From the NCBI GenBank assembly GCA_005281725.1, contig SSBO01000009.1, forward strand, positions 2,644,969 through 2,708,968: a stretch of DNA of 64,000 nucleotides. The letters run 5' to 3'. This DNA comes from Wuchereria bancrofti. Taxonomy: Eukaryota > Nematoda > Chromadorea > Rhabditida > Onchocercidae. The position numbers and the translations under genes were made by a program. Each line of letters starts with the position of its first letter. Within the stretch, counting starts at the first letter, position 1. Under the pieces are notes generated by a model that saw nothing but the letters and a program-made list of their open reading frames with translations, searched no databases and was not told where the DNA came from. Shown one piece after another: positions 24,022-34,959 of the stretch.

Positions 24022-26372
24022 TTACACAATGAGATTGTTAACTGTAAGAGGTAGAACAACCATTGGATATGAAAAATGTTTGTTAAATAACTTTGAAGCA
24101 TTCTCGTCACCTTTATCAGCCTAAAAAAAACAAAGTAAAAAGCTAACAATTTAAAATGTAAAAAAAGACTGAATGAAATTGTAAAATATCATAAAAATCA
24201 TCAATGAATTTAGAAATAAATTAATAGTAGCAGTATGAAGTGTTGAAACTTTTAAATAACACAAAAAAAATTAGAATATGACTTTAAATTTGTAAAAAAA
24301 AAGAAAAAGATTTCTACTTTTGTCCAGAGGAAAATCATTTTATCAGGTTTTGCGCCACCATTCTGGCGAATAATATCAATACCGGCCGTTTCACCTGGTT
24401 CAACAAAGCTATAAACATGACTAACACGATATAAATAATTATCCGAGCATTTCACCTACAAAAATTTTAAATTATAATAGATTTGGAAATTTTCTAAGAA
24501 TTTTATTGTAACATGTAAAATTTTTTGAAGGCAAAGTTTTGGAAATTTTAGATTTTAGGTAAAATATATTAATATGTGAAAGTAACGATGATATATTGGA
24601 ATTGATTATAAGTAGTTGACAACAAATAAAATATAATGATAATAAAAATGATACAAGTGATAATAATAATGATAAATATCATTATAATATCGCAAATTTC
24701 AATTACGGTAAATTCAAATTAACAAAAACAGAAGAAAAATCATTCCACCTTTATTGCTCTCCGTTCATCACTGGGATTTGTTAAGTATACTTTTTGAATA
24801 CCACCTGAGATATTCCAATTTAATAATCTTGGCTCCATTTTTAATCCTTCTTTTAGTTTCTCTATAATTGTTTAGTTTTTTTTAGACAGAAATAAAATTT
24901 GTTTCACTTTGATTTACTTTTCCTTTGTAAGTTCAATTATTTCAGATGAAAAAATTTAAATTAAATAAAAGTCATTGTGCAAAAAAAAAAAAGTTACCGT
25001 CTATATTTCGAATAGTAAAACCATTTGCAGTTGAATGCTGAAAATACGATATTTTGTTACACCTTCCAAATTTAAATAATTAATTATGGATCAAGGGGCG
25101 AAATATTTAATCGTATATTTCATGGTTGAGATTAAATTTCAATAAACCATTTTTTAGCAATAAAAATTTCTCAAATTTTATTTAGTTTTCATTGATGAAA
25201 TCGATTTTTGCTTTTTATTTTCATTTAATTGAACTGACAACTTAAATTTCTAAGTTGAATAGGATTAATGTAAGATTAACAAAAATAATTTTATGATCAA
25301 TCTTCTTTTGAAAAATCCAATAAAAATTTTTTTTTGGTTTTTTGATTTTTAAACTTTGAAATTTCAAAAATTTGATGGAAAAATAACTGAATAGGAAATT
25401 TTCTTTCACCGGTCAATAATTACTTTTATATTTTTAATTATTTCGTTTGACAATTAATTATTTTATATCAGATTTGAAACTGTGAGAAACTTTTATTACT
25501 TTTATTATTCAAATGGTGAGAAAAAAAACTCTGAACTGTAATATTTCAAAATTTAATTTTTCGGAATCAAACGAAATTTAATTTTCCAGAAAATTCATAA
25601 TGAATAAAACGAAGTTGGGTAACCTTTGGGAACCTTTCCCATCTACTGCTTTGTTTCTGTCTAGTTGAAAGATCTTCCACAGATTTGGTTGATGCTGATG
25701 ATTCGATCTGTTTTGATAACTTTCCTGATTTGCTCGTTTTTGATTTCGATTTCGATAATTTCTGTGCTTTTCGCTTTTCAACCCTCTGAAGAGTGTGAAT
25801 TTTTAAATTTAATAATTTTTTTTTAAATTGCAGCTAAACTTCCCAACAGTTACAAAGAGAAAAGAATAAAGAATGGCACTTCATTTAAATTGCTAATTTT
25901 TACTTACCTACATGTAACTGATAATTATTAATCATAAAAATGATTACCTTTGTGCTTTCCGTAGACATTGTTTTGCTATGTGATTTCTTTCCGCCGAATT
26001 TTCCAGTTTGACCAATTGTATCAGTTTTTGCATAATTTTTATCATTTTTTATACCCTCTTTATGCTAAAATTTGCTTCCTGAATTAAGTAATCTTTAAAA
26101 GAAATATAAATTTTGTATGGAATAAAACATTAATTCAAAACAATTATAGAGTAAAAATATGAAAATAAAGGTATTTATACAAATAATTGTTATTAATTAA
26201 TTGTAATAAATAAATTTGTTAAAAAGAGAGAAAAAAAAATTAAATTAAACAAGAAAACATTAATTACTTCCCGTTGTGGTCGTGAATTTTTTTCACAAAT
26301 AATTAATGAAGCGGTGAATAAAATTGATGATAAAATGATAAAACCGATCAATCCCTGCAGAACATCGAACAT
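24022..26372 (-). CDS. Membrane-anchored MSP-domain protein B, 7 exons, 257 aa
   Basis: Exons: 26372-26268, 26064-25948, 25785-25624, 25037-24998, 24861-24749, 24455-24318, 24120-24022; all phases agree. Residues 5-26 (LQGLIGFIILSSILFTASLI) are hydrophobic, followed by CEKNSRP, which parallels CGNSRP in gene A. Residues about 36-149 form a Lys/Ser-rich linker longer than in A. Residues 150-257 are the MSP-fold domain (NWNISGGIQKVYLTNP, ERRAIKVKCSD, LYRVSHVYSFVEPG, IDIIRQNGGAKPDKM, MVVLPL). The last two exons are 138 and 99 nt in both genes and introns fall at matching places, so the pair arose by tandem duplication. It faces head-to-head with the kinase gene at 26761. No signal for cleavage after the hydrophobic segment is evident, so a type II anchor is more likely than secretion. 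Confidence 0.9.
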
Positions 26373-26760
26373 TATTGCTACTATAATTGATCAATTTCCT
26401 CTTGGAGAAAATTTGAAAAACTGAAATTAAACGTTCATGCAGTGAAATAGAAGTGATTATTGTCATGTAATTTCTGCTTTTTATACTATGGTTAAAAAAT
26501 TTTTTGCATATTAAATTATAATTTAAGCATAAATTTTGAATAACACATTTTGAAAAAATTTTCATAAATGTTAGATTTAATCTTTAAGTTTTTGTATTTT
26601 CTCACATTTTAAAAAGTGAATAATTAAAAAATTTGTATAATATACAAATTTAGAAATGATTGACTATAAAAATGCTAGAAATGTTAGCAATAAGATGATA
26701 TACTTTGTAGTTTTCTTGGTTGAGTGGTTTGTACTTACAAAAATTGTTGCTTGATTTAGG
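26373..26760. promoter_or_regulatory. Divergent intergenic region, probable bidirectional promoter
   Basis: Only 388 bp separate the ATG of MSP-domain gene B (minus) from the ATG of the kinase (plus). Both 5' regions must lie here, which suggests shared or coordinated control. No specific binding motif can be named by eye. Confidence 0.45.
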
Positions 26761-29311
26761 ATGGATAGTGAGGAGGAGGAAGATTTCGGTCTTAAACCAG
26801 TTAGCAAATTTATTTTTGTAGTTTTTTTTTCTTTTTTATTTGATAACTTGTAAAAAAAAAAAGAAATCATTTTGAAATCTGGAAAAAAAAGAAATTTCAT
26901 TTCTTTATTTAGGGTTCGGTGATTGAATCATCTCATGCAAAGTATACAATTGATAAATTACTTGGTGAAGGTGGTTTTGGAGCCGTATACCGGGTCCATG
27001 ATTCCAATAATCCGACTATGGAGTATGCGTTGAAAGTAGAACGAAAACTTGAAACACGTAAAGATTCCAAACTCAAAATGGAGGTAAAATTATCCGGTTA
27101 ATGATGTCTGATCCGGTTAATGAATGATATCTACTTTCTTTGTACAACATCCGGTTAATGAATGATATCTACTTTCTTTGTACAACATCCGGTTAATGAA
27201 TGATATCTACTTTCTTTGTACAACATCCGGTTAATGAATGATATCTACTTTCTTTGTACAACATCCGGTTAATGAATGATATCTACTTTCTTTGTACAAC
27301 ATCCGGTTAATGAATGATATCTACTTTCTTTGTACAACATCCGGTTAATGAATGATATCTGCCTTTCATCATATTTTAAAATGATATGTCAGTTTTGTTA
27401 TGATATTTCTAAATGGCATCAGTAATTCTTTTTTTTAAACTTTTTTAAATTCGATATTTGTATGATCTAAGTTTACATTTTTGCTATAGCTATTGATAAT
27501 TGTTAACAATTTAAAACATACAAAGTATGCTTCTCTTTTTCTAGATCGCTATTTTGAAATTAGTCTCAATGGAACGAGCGGAGAAATCGCATTTTACAAA
27601 AATTATTGATCGAGGCAAGAAGGAGAAATTTTTTTTTCTTGTTATGCAACTCGTTGGAAAATCACTTGCCGATCTTAAAGCTTTACGACCGCATAAGGTA
27701 AATATTGTTATTTGAAGTTAAAAATGATTATTTCTATGTAAATAAGAGCTAGTATGTTATTTGTATGATTCAGTAATTAAATAGTAGGCCTAAATAATTA
27801 AGTAATTAAGTTAATAATTAAGTAGTTTAATCATAACATCTATCACTATTCACATAATAAATAAGCACGGTCACAATAAAAGAACATTTATTTGGTATCA
27901 TATCATGACATTATTTATTTCATAAAATTAATTATAAGCAAAAAATAAATTAAGAAAAATAAAGAAAATAAGAAATTCTGCCAGTTTAAAATTAATTAAT
28001 TGAACTTCCAATAAATAACTATAAACATTTGAGAATGACTGTATTACTAGAATTAATGAAAATTAAAATTGGAAATGAAATGAAATTATATCATAGGTAT
28101 TCTCAATGCATACTGGTTTGGGCGCATCGATACAATGTCTTGAAGCAGTGGAAGATTTACATAAACATGGTTTTATTCATCGAGATTTAAAACCAGCTAA
28201 TTATGCAACCGGTCTTGGAGCTCAAATACGATGCGTTAGTTTATTTTACATTTTTAAATTATTGTCAAATATTAGCTAAAATACATATGTAATTAATTTA
28301 ATGTAAAATAATTTTTTGAATTTAATTTGTAAAAAGAAGAGAAAATTTTACTAGTAATTTATTAATATAAAATTTCAGATTTATATTCTTGATTTTGGTA
28401 TAGCACGACGAATTCTCAACGATAAAGGTGAAATTAAGACACCTCGTGTAACAGTTGGTTTCAAGGGTACCGTAAAATTTGCACCTATAGCATGCCATAA
28501 ACGAAAAGAATTAGGCCCAAAAGATGATTGTGAATCATGGTTTTATCTTCTTCTCGATCTTCTTGTTGTAACAGGTATCAGGCTAATTATTTCAGTATTT
28601 CATGATAGGTAACAGGCTAATTATTTCAATATTTCATGATAGGTATCAGGCTAATTATTTCAATATGTATATTTCTTTATATAAAAAACTTTCTAATATT
28701 TGCCATTTCCGCTTATTTACTATTTTATAACTACTCCACTTCTTCAATAGCAAATTTTTTTGAGAAATTCAAGAAAAAAAATTGATTTAAGGTTTACCAT
28801 GGAGGAAAATATCGGATAAGAATGAAGTAATGAGGATGAAAGAAGAAAGTCGGATGAATCGAGACAAACTGTTGTATGGAATGAAATGCAAGGAAGAATT
28901 TGGCAAAATTTTAGAATACATTGATTCGTTACATTATGAAGACCGCGTTGATTATTCGTATATATATGAATTATTGAAAACGGTACCTTTCTTTTTTTTT
29001 TTCTTTTAATTGATATTATTATTTTTATTTTTTAATAAAAATCAAGTTTTACTCTATTTCTTCAAATGAATTAATTTAAGCATTAAACATACAGTTGATC
29101 TAAATATAATATCATTATTTGTTGCGATTCAGAAATTTGCAAAAATTAATTGAATAATTTTAGTAAGATGAAAGAGAATTATTGCATATAATATGTTAAT
29201 CTATGATCTTCTATGAATTTATTGATCTTCTATTAATTTCAGTCATCAGTAATTTGTGATTGCAAATTGACCGATCCATACGACTGGGAAGAAACAGCAC
29301 GAAAGAAATAA
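26761..29311 (+). CDS. TTBK/CK1-superfamily protein kinase, 7 exons, 318 aa
   Basis: Exons: 26761-26799, 26913-27083, 27545-27697, 28097-28234, 28379-28574, 28792-28982, 29243-29311; all phases agree. The start MDSEEEEDFGLKP joins GSVIESS, typical of worm TTBK-like kinases. Kinase motifs: glycine loop GEGGFGAVY (31-39), catalytic Lys in ALKVE (K54), HRDLKPAN (D151, N156), DFGIAR (D172), and CK1/TTBK-type features GTVKFAPIACHKRKELGPKDD and SWFYLLLDLL with GLPWR. No APE motif is present, as usual for CK1 relatives. All catalytic residues are intact, so it should be an active Ser/Thr kinase. The protein is a bare catalytic domain with a short tail. This family is greatly expanded in nematodes and often male-germline expressed; here it lies beside two MSP-domain genes. 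Introns 2 and 5 carry tandem repeats. Confidence 0.93.
27111..27360. repeat. 38-bp minisatellite in kinase intron 2
   Basis: Six complete, essentially identical 38-bp units start at 27111 and repeat every 38 bases to 27338, followed by a partial unit to 27360. Each begins ATCCGGTTAATGAATGATAT. A truncated related copy (TATCCGGTTAATGATG) sits at about 27091, only a few bases inside the intron. The near-identity indicates recent expansion. Confidence 0.95.
28574..28665. repeat. 34-bp tandem repeat starting on an exon/intron border
   Basis: Copies begin at 28574, 28608 and 28642 (GGTATCAGGCTAATTATTTC or GGTAACAGG...). The first base is the last base of kinase exon 5, so each copy recreates a G|GT donor-like sequence and also carries a TATTTCAG/TATTTCAA acceptor-like stretch. 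Confidence 0.85.
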
Positions 29312-30417
29312 TTCCAATTTTGAAGTGATAGAATAAGTTACCAGCTTTGTAGTATGCTAAAATTCTCTTCTTTTTTTGTAATGTTACAAAATTATTTTTG
29401 ATAGCTTACCAAAAATAATTCCATTGAATTGTAAATTTGAAAACTAGAAGTGCTCAATTGCATATACAAACACAATATGCTTAAAGTAATTGCTTAGTAA
29501 AAAAATTGCACAAAAAAAGAAATCAAAAAAAAATTTCCTTTTTTCTTACGCAATCTTTTACTAGCTATTGTTAAAAATAAAAAGAAAATGTGACAACAAT
29601 TCAGAACTAAAGTTTCGCTTCATTTCACCTTTTAAATTCGAGATTCTACAATTAATTGTTTAAACTTAACAATTCCAATCTACAACTGCATCACTACTTT
29701 GCGATAGATGATAAAAAGGTATGGCTATGATCTTAATAACTAATAAGAATTCAGCAAGCTCAATTTGAGCATTAACAACAAGACTCGTCAAGTTAATATC
29801 AATTTCTTAAATATATTCAACAAATTCATACAACTTTTTCCACTCGGAATAATACATTACAACAATAAAAGATTACCTGCTAGTTTATTTTCAAGATAGC
29901 TTTTAAATGTTACCAAAAATTTACCATTTAAAAATTATGCATACCTGACATCATAATCATAGTTGTCTCAGGAAACCAAACTTTATGCTCATATAAGATT
30001 GAAAGCAAGCATATCCTCTAAAATGGAAATTAATAAAGCTTCATAAAAAACTATTTTGTGAGAAAATACTGAAAATCTTGAGAAAAGCAAGTAAATTTAA
30101 GAAAAAGAAAGTAAAGCAGACTAATAATAGTATAAGCAATACCAACTTATTTACAACTTTGAAACATGTCTCTTTCAGACATGAAAATATCAAACTGAAA
30201 CACAAAAGATTTGGTATATAAGAATTATGCTAAGTGCATTTTTCAAATATATTCGCGAACACATATACATATTTCTTTTTGAACTTGAACACATGAATTA
30301 ATACTGTAGTTTTTAAACATTCAAAATCATTGCATCATTACTCTAACAACAAAGTGGATTTCTCGGTTACTTACACTTGATAAAAAATTTTCGTTCTAAG
30401 AATCAGATCCAAAAGTA
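29312..30417. other. Convergent intergenic region
   Basis: 3' flanks of the plus-strand kinase and the minus-strand HAD phosphatase. An AATAAG variant poly(A) signal is near 29332. The plus-strand open frame at 30377-30565 is antisense to the last phosphatase exon and is not called. Nothing else is evident. Confidence 0.5.
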
Positions 30418-32166
30418 TCACTTCACAAGATTTTTTTCAATTAAATCAACCGCTTCTACAAAACTCTCCACACAGTTCCTTGAAGCCTCAGGTATTTGCA
30501 GTTCATCGCCTGCAAAATTAGTTTTTAAATTTGTAAAATTGGATATGAACTGGAGCGAAGTATAATTCTGTAACTTTAAACTATTTTAATTTGCAAATTA
30601 GTAAACACGGATATCAATTAAGCATAAGCATAAGCAGAAATGGAAGGCAATCAAATTCTGTTATCCTTTTTCATTAATGGCATTGACGAATATTAACTAA
30701 TTTACTAGTTTATTCCTAGTTTTAACATGAAATTACGAGTGGAATTTTCCATTACATCGTTAAATTGTATTCAAATTGAAATATATAAATGAAATTATGA
30801 TTATATGAAATAAAACATCGAAGAAACCTTCACAATATTTGCCAGTTTTTACAAGGATTGCATGCATTCCAGCATTAATAGCCCCAAGAACATCATCTCG
30901 AACATCATCACCAATCATTACAGTTTGTTGTGGCGTTAAAGATTCATCGGTACTAGCTAAAGCCGTCAAAAAGAACGCACGTTCCGGTTTACCGACGACA
31001 TGAGACTAATGAAAAAAAAAGACCTATATTACATCTAATTTCATTTTCCATTTTTTTTTTTTGGAGAAAATAATAAATGGATTTTAAAAATAAAAATGAT
31101 AAACCAATGTATGGGTCTAAGCAATGCAATAATAGCTCTATTAAAAAAGATTTACTTTAACATCCGCAGCATATTCAAGAGCTTCTATGAATGGACCTGG
31201 TCCCAATGACAAACCATCTTTTTGTTTATAATATCGTCCTTTATGAACGGCAATCAGTTTCGCTCCCTCTAGTAGTAATCGAAATGCTTTATTTAAAGAT
31301 GCAAAAGTGAATTTGGAGGGAGCAAGTCCAACAACTACTGCATTCGGCTCCTTAATATCCACATCTAAATCATATCATCAATTAATGCACTCTTATATTA
31401 TCATAATTAATGATTTGAGACAAAAAAGAATGTAGTTAGTGAATATTTCTAAAATAAGATGTAGTTAGTGAATATTTCTAAAACAAGGAAATAAAATGCA
31501 GATTAATCATACTCTTCAATTATACTAAATTAAATAAAATATTTGATAATATTTACCTGCAAAATCTTCAAGTGCAGCATTTTCTAGAAATAACAACGGT
31601 CGTAGATTATCCTTTTTGACGAGATGTTTAGCTGCCGTAAGTGAAGTAAATATTTCTGATCGTTTAATTTCCAATCCAAGCTTCTTAAGGCGTTCATGAA
31701 GTCTATCCGATGATTCCTGAAAAATAAAAATGAAATTAAACTCGAAAAGTTTCCTAACTTTTTTAATTCTGGATTTAACTGATTTTCCAAAATTATCGAT
31801 GCAAACAGAGACTAATGTTTTATACAGAAAGACTTAAGATATTGAATAAAATGATTATCTAAGAAAGTTATAGGAATAGAATTGAAAAAACAAAATACCC
31901 TAAATTTTATTGAAATTTGAAAATTCATAGAGAAGATTTAATACAACATACTTAAATAATAAGTACGGTTAGATGTGATGCAATATTTCATGAAATATCA
32001 TCGAAAGATTAAGTACCTTTGTTGTATTGGTAACAAATTTGATAGCATAATGAGGATTATGCCTCAATCGTTGTAGAGCCGCTGGAACACCCGCAATACA
32101 AATATCCTCAACATGTAACGTTCCGGATAAATCAATTAGTACAGCAGTGCGTCCAACTGATACCAT
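30418..32166 (-). CDS. HDHD2: HAD-like hydrolase, HDHD2 orthologue, 5 exons, 262 aa
   Basis: Exons: 32166-32017, 31716-31557, 31364-31156, 31005-30828, 30509-30418; all phases agree. The length matches animal HDHD2 (about 259 aa). Motif I is DLSGTLH (D12): the nucleophile Asp is kept while the second Asp of the DxD pair is Ser, as in HDHD2. Motif II is FVTNTTK, motif III is VVGKPE (K179) and motif IV is MIGDDVRDD (D206, D207, D210, D211). Conserved family blocks include [19 protein letters not shown] and ILVKTGKY. The C2-type cap lies between motifs II and III. It is a soluble cytosolic phosphatase-family protein whose physiological substrate is poorly defined. No neighbour suggests an operon. 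Confidence 0.96.
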
Positions 32167-32860
32167 TTCAACACGATCAAATTATAATAATAACGAGATG
32201 ATAACTGATCAATACTAGTGATATTAACCAAAGACGATCGATGGAACTGATAACCGATCAGTACTAATATTAACAGTACCAATCCCACGAGAACATTGAA
32301 CAATGCTTTTCGCTCAATGAGAAGACGATGTTATAAAATTTCAATAGTTTCCACTGTCAAAATAGTGTGCTAATAAATGAGAGAGCCGAGAAGTGAGCTG
32401 ATAGCGAAAAGTATCGATGAAGCCCAGTGTGTCATTGGTAAATATAACACTGAGCCTTAGGCTTGCTAGCCTAGTGGATGAGCACTGGGGATAAGTATTA
32501 CTGGTACTTTGGTGCACTTTAGGTGGTGTGGAAATAGAAATATATCATTGTTATTGTTGTAAAAAGGATAGAATAACAATGCTAGCGCAAATGTCACTTA
32601 GAAATTTAACTGTTATTATTACGGACTAAATTGTTGGACTTATTAATTGTAGTTTTTTTTTCCTTTCTTTTGTTATAATGAATTATTGCGTCTGTGATTG
32701 AAGAGAAAGTGTTAATCATACATTACAGCACTTATAGTTTTTTTTTTTTTTCGATTATATATTTACAAATTACTTTAATCAATTAAACAGTAATTAATAC
32801 GGCAATAAATCGATTATATCATATGTGAAAATTATTCAGTAAAGAACAAAGAAAACAATA
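32167..32860. other. 5' flank of the phosphatase gene
   Basis: Upstream DNA with a slightly GC-richer patch at about 32390-32530. That patch includes TAGCCTAGTGGATGAGCA (about 32467), which resembles a tRNA A box, but no B box or cloverleaf follows. It may be a decayed tRNA-derived repeat. No gene. Confidence 0.4.
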
Positions 32861-32865
32861 ATACT

Positions 32866-33379
32866 TGTCGCTAAAGATGAACAACAAAGGTGATAAAATT
32901 ACAGTGATATGTACAAGGTTGTAAAATTAAGAATGTGTAGCTAAAGACTAACAATTCATGTTAACACTTTCTTTGTTTTAAATTAAATCTCCTTATACAT
33001 TTACATTACTGTATTAACTGACTTTTAATCTTCTTTGTTAAATTAAATATCAATCCTTTGTATTGTAAATTAAATCCCTTCTACAATATACACTATTGTC
33101 TAAAACGACTTTTAATCTTCTTGTTCCCCAAATCATCCAGTAACCCCTCTTTACTTCCTTACTAAATCATTATTATAGTTTTTCTTTCTTATATGGTGTG
33201 GTTGGATCAAGGGTTCTAAAACGCTTTAGCTTTATCCGCTTATGTTATAATGTTAATTTATACTAAAGAGTTGTATCTTCAAGTGATTTATATTAATTTT
33301 TGTGTTTTAAAATTTGTGGTTTTATTACCCAAGTTTGAGGTAATTAACAATAAAGGATCAAATTCAAAATTTCGCGACA
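32866..33379 (+). mobile_element. Solo LTR, 514 bp, carrying an SL1-like sequence
   Basis: The element starts TGTCGCTAAAG and ends TTTCGCGACA, so its termini TGTCGC/GCGACA are perfect inverted repeats. It is flanked by the 5-bp direct repeat ATACT at 32861-32865 and 33380-33384. In plus orientation a TATA-like TATATTA (33289) is followed 29 bp later by an SL1-like 22-mer (33318-33339), then GTAA, and an AATAAA at 33349-33354, 25 bp before the element's end. An imperfect direct repeat with an 88-bp period lies at about 32979-33125 (two copies of GACTTTTAATCTTCT). No internal region or partner LTR is present. It shares TGTCGC with the LTR at 10636 but differs in body sequence. Confidence 0.85.
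33318..33339 (+). other. SL1 spliced-leader-like 22-mer followed by a 5' splice site
   Basis: The 22 bases match the conserved nematode SL1 leader at 21 positions; the one difference is T for A at position 6. They start GGTTTTATTACC and end AAGTTTGAG. They are followed at once by GTAA, as SL1 is in SL RNA genes, but the sequence after that does not resemble the rest of SL1 RNA, and no clear Sm site or 3' stem-loop is seen. By chance such a match is not expected in 64 kb. See the findings for interpretation. Confidence 0.8.
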
Positions 33380-33384
33380 ATACT

Positions 33385-34959
33385 GAATGAATGTTTCTCC
33401 CGTAGAATATTGATTCCAATTAAGGAAATTGAATTTGGATAAAATAAAATAAAAAAATTAAGAAGTTGAAAATGTGAAAATGATATCACACGGCCTTTTT
33501 TCTTTCTGATATAAAATAATAGTTATCATTAAAATGTAAAATATTTTGTGTTTTGTGTCTGATTACTCTTATATTTTTAGGAAAGTTTTTCCCACTTTCC
33601 CTCTTTTTTCTCAAATCAAATCCTTGGCGAAATCTATTGCATGCAAATGAAGTACTTTTTGTTAACCTCGCAAAAATTTATTTGATTTCTTTGAACAAAA
33701 GTAATTCTTCAATTTGAGAGATAAATTCGAACGTAAGCTCTGTTGCAATTTCTTTTCCTTCCTGATCATGTATATTTTCCTTAGTCTAAATCATTTCAGC
33801 ATTAGTAGCACTTTTTAAATAATGAATTTTTAGGATTTACTGAGATGAGGTACGAGGTATAGATGTCAGAATTGTTATATTTAACTTTAAAACCAACCGC
33901 TGTGAAGAAATGTGCGACATTTCCATTCCCTGAATTTCAGAAATAAAATTATAGATTTGCATATGAACACAGACAATTCATGATTTCAAAATTTAATAGC
34001 CTATAATTCTCAGCGACAGCCTTCTTACTATGCGTTCTGCTGTCCTAATTTTAGCGAATTTCTATTTATCTATTAATATATTTACACGTAAGATCCTTCC
34101 ACTATCAACTTGATCTCCTTTTGAAAGAATGTTGAATCATTGATTTAAATGTAATAAATTAAAAAAATAGAACTGTTGAGTTCAGCCGATTGATACAATA
34201 CACTAAGTTAAAATATGCCAATGATAAGTAAAAACATTAGCAACAAGGTAATATTTCTGAAAGTAAAGTTACAGTTTTTAGAACAACATTTGAAACAGCC
34301 GTAATACTACCTTCAATCTAAACTATCATTTTAAAAAATTGAAGGATGATAGCTTCCATTTTTAGACACCATATATTGATAGTATATAAGAAGATTCAAA
34401 TTTTCTCTTCAACAGTTTAAACAGTACCACTAACTTTTACTTATTAAGAAAAATAGTTTGTCGCGTAATACAATACAGATTTTATTTTATATGTTTATAC
34501 AGTAGAATAATGCATTTTAACTTTAAAAAAAGAGAGATTTTTGGAAATTCTTTACACATTGAGAATTTATTAATAAAATTGCATGATAGTGCTTCGCCTC
34601 TTTGAAGTGAACAATCATCTCTCATAAACATAATAAAATGTTTTAAAGAAAAAAAAATATTGCAATTGATCAGAACTAATATATATATATAGCAAGAAAT
34701 TATACATACAACGAAAAAGCTAAACAGAAATCATAGCAAAAACATTAAAATTAATCCATTGCAGAATGAATCAGTCTTTTTTGTATCACTATTAACATGC
34801 ATATAAAATATATATAACAAGAAAAAGAGCTATTGATAATTTCAATAGCTTATTCCAGAACAACATATGATAATGCTTATAAATTAACATCTTAAATATG
34901 TCAATTTTTTCTGAGTTGAAAGTGATTCAAAAATGCAATAATCGAAGTAGTATTTCATC
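33385..34959. other. 3' flank of the myosin V gene
   Basis: AT-rich DNA downstream of the myosin stop codon. A minus-strand AATAAA is near 34566-34571, about 390 bases past the stop, and could be the poly(A) signal. No coding exon is supported. Confidence 0.45.
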
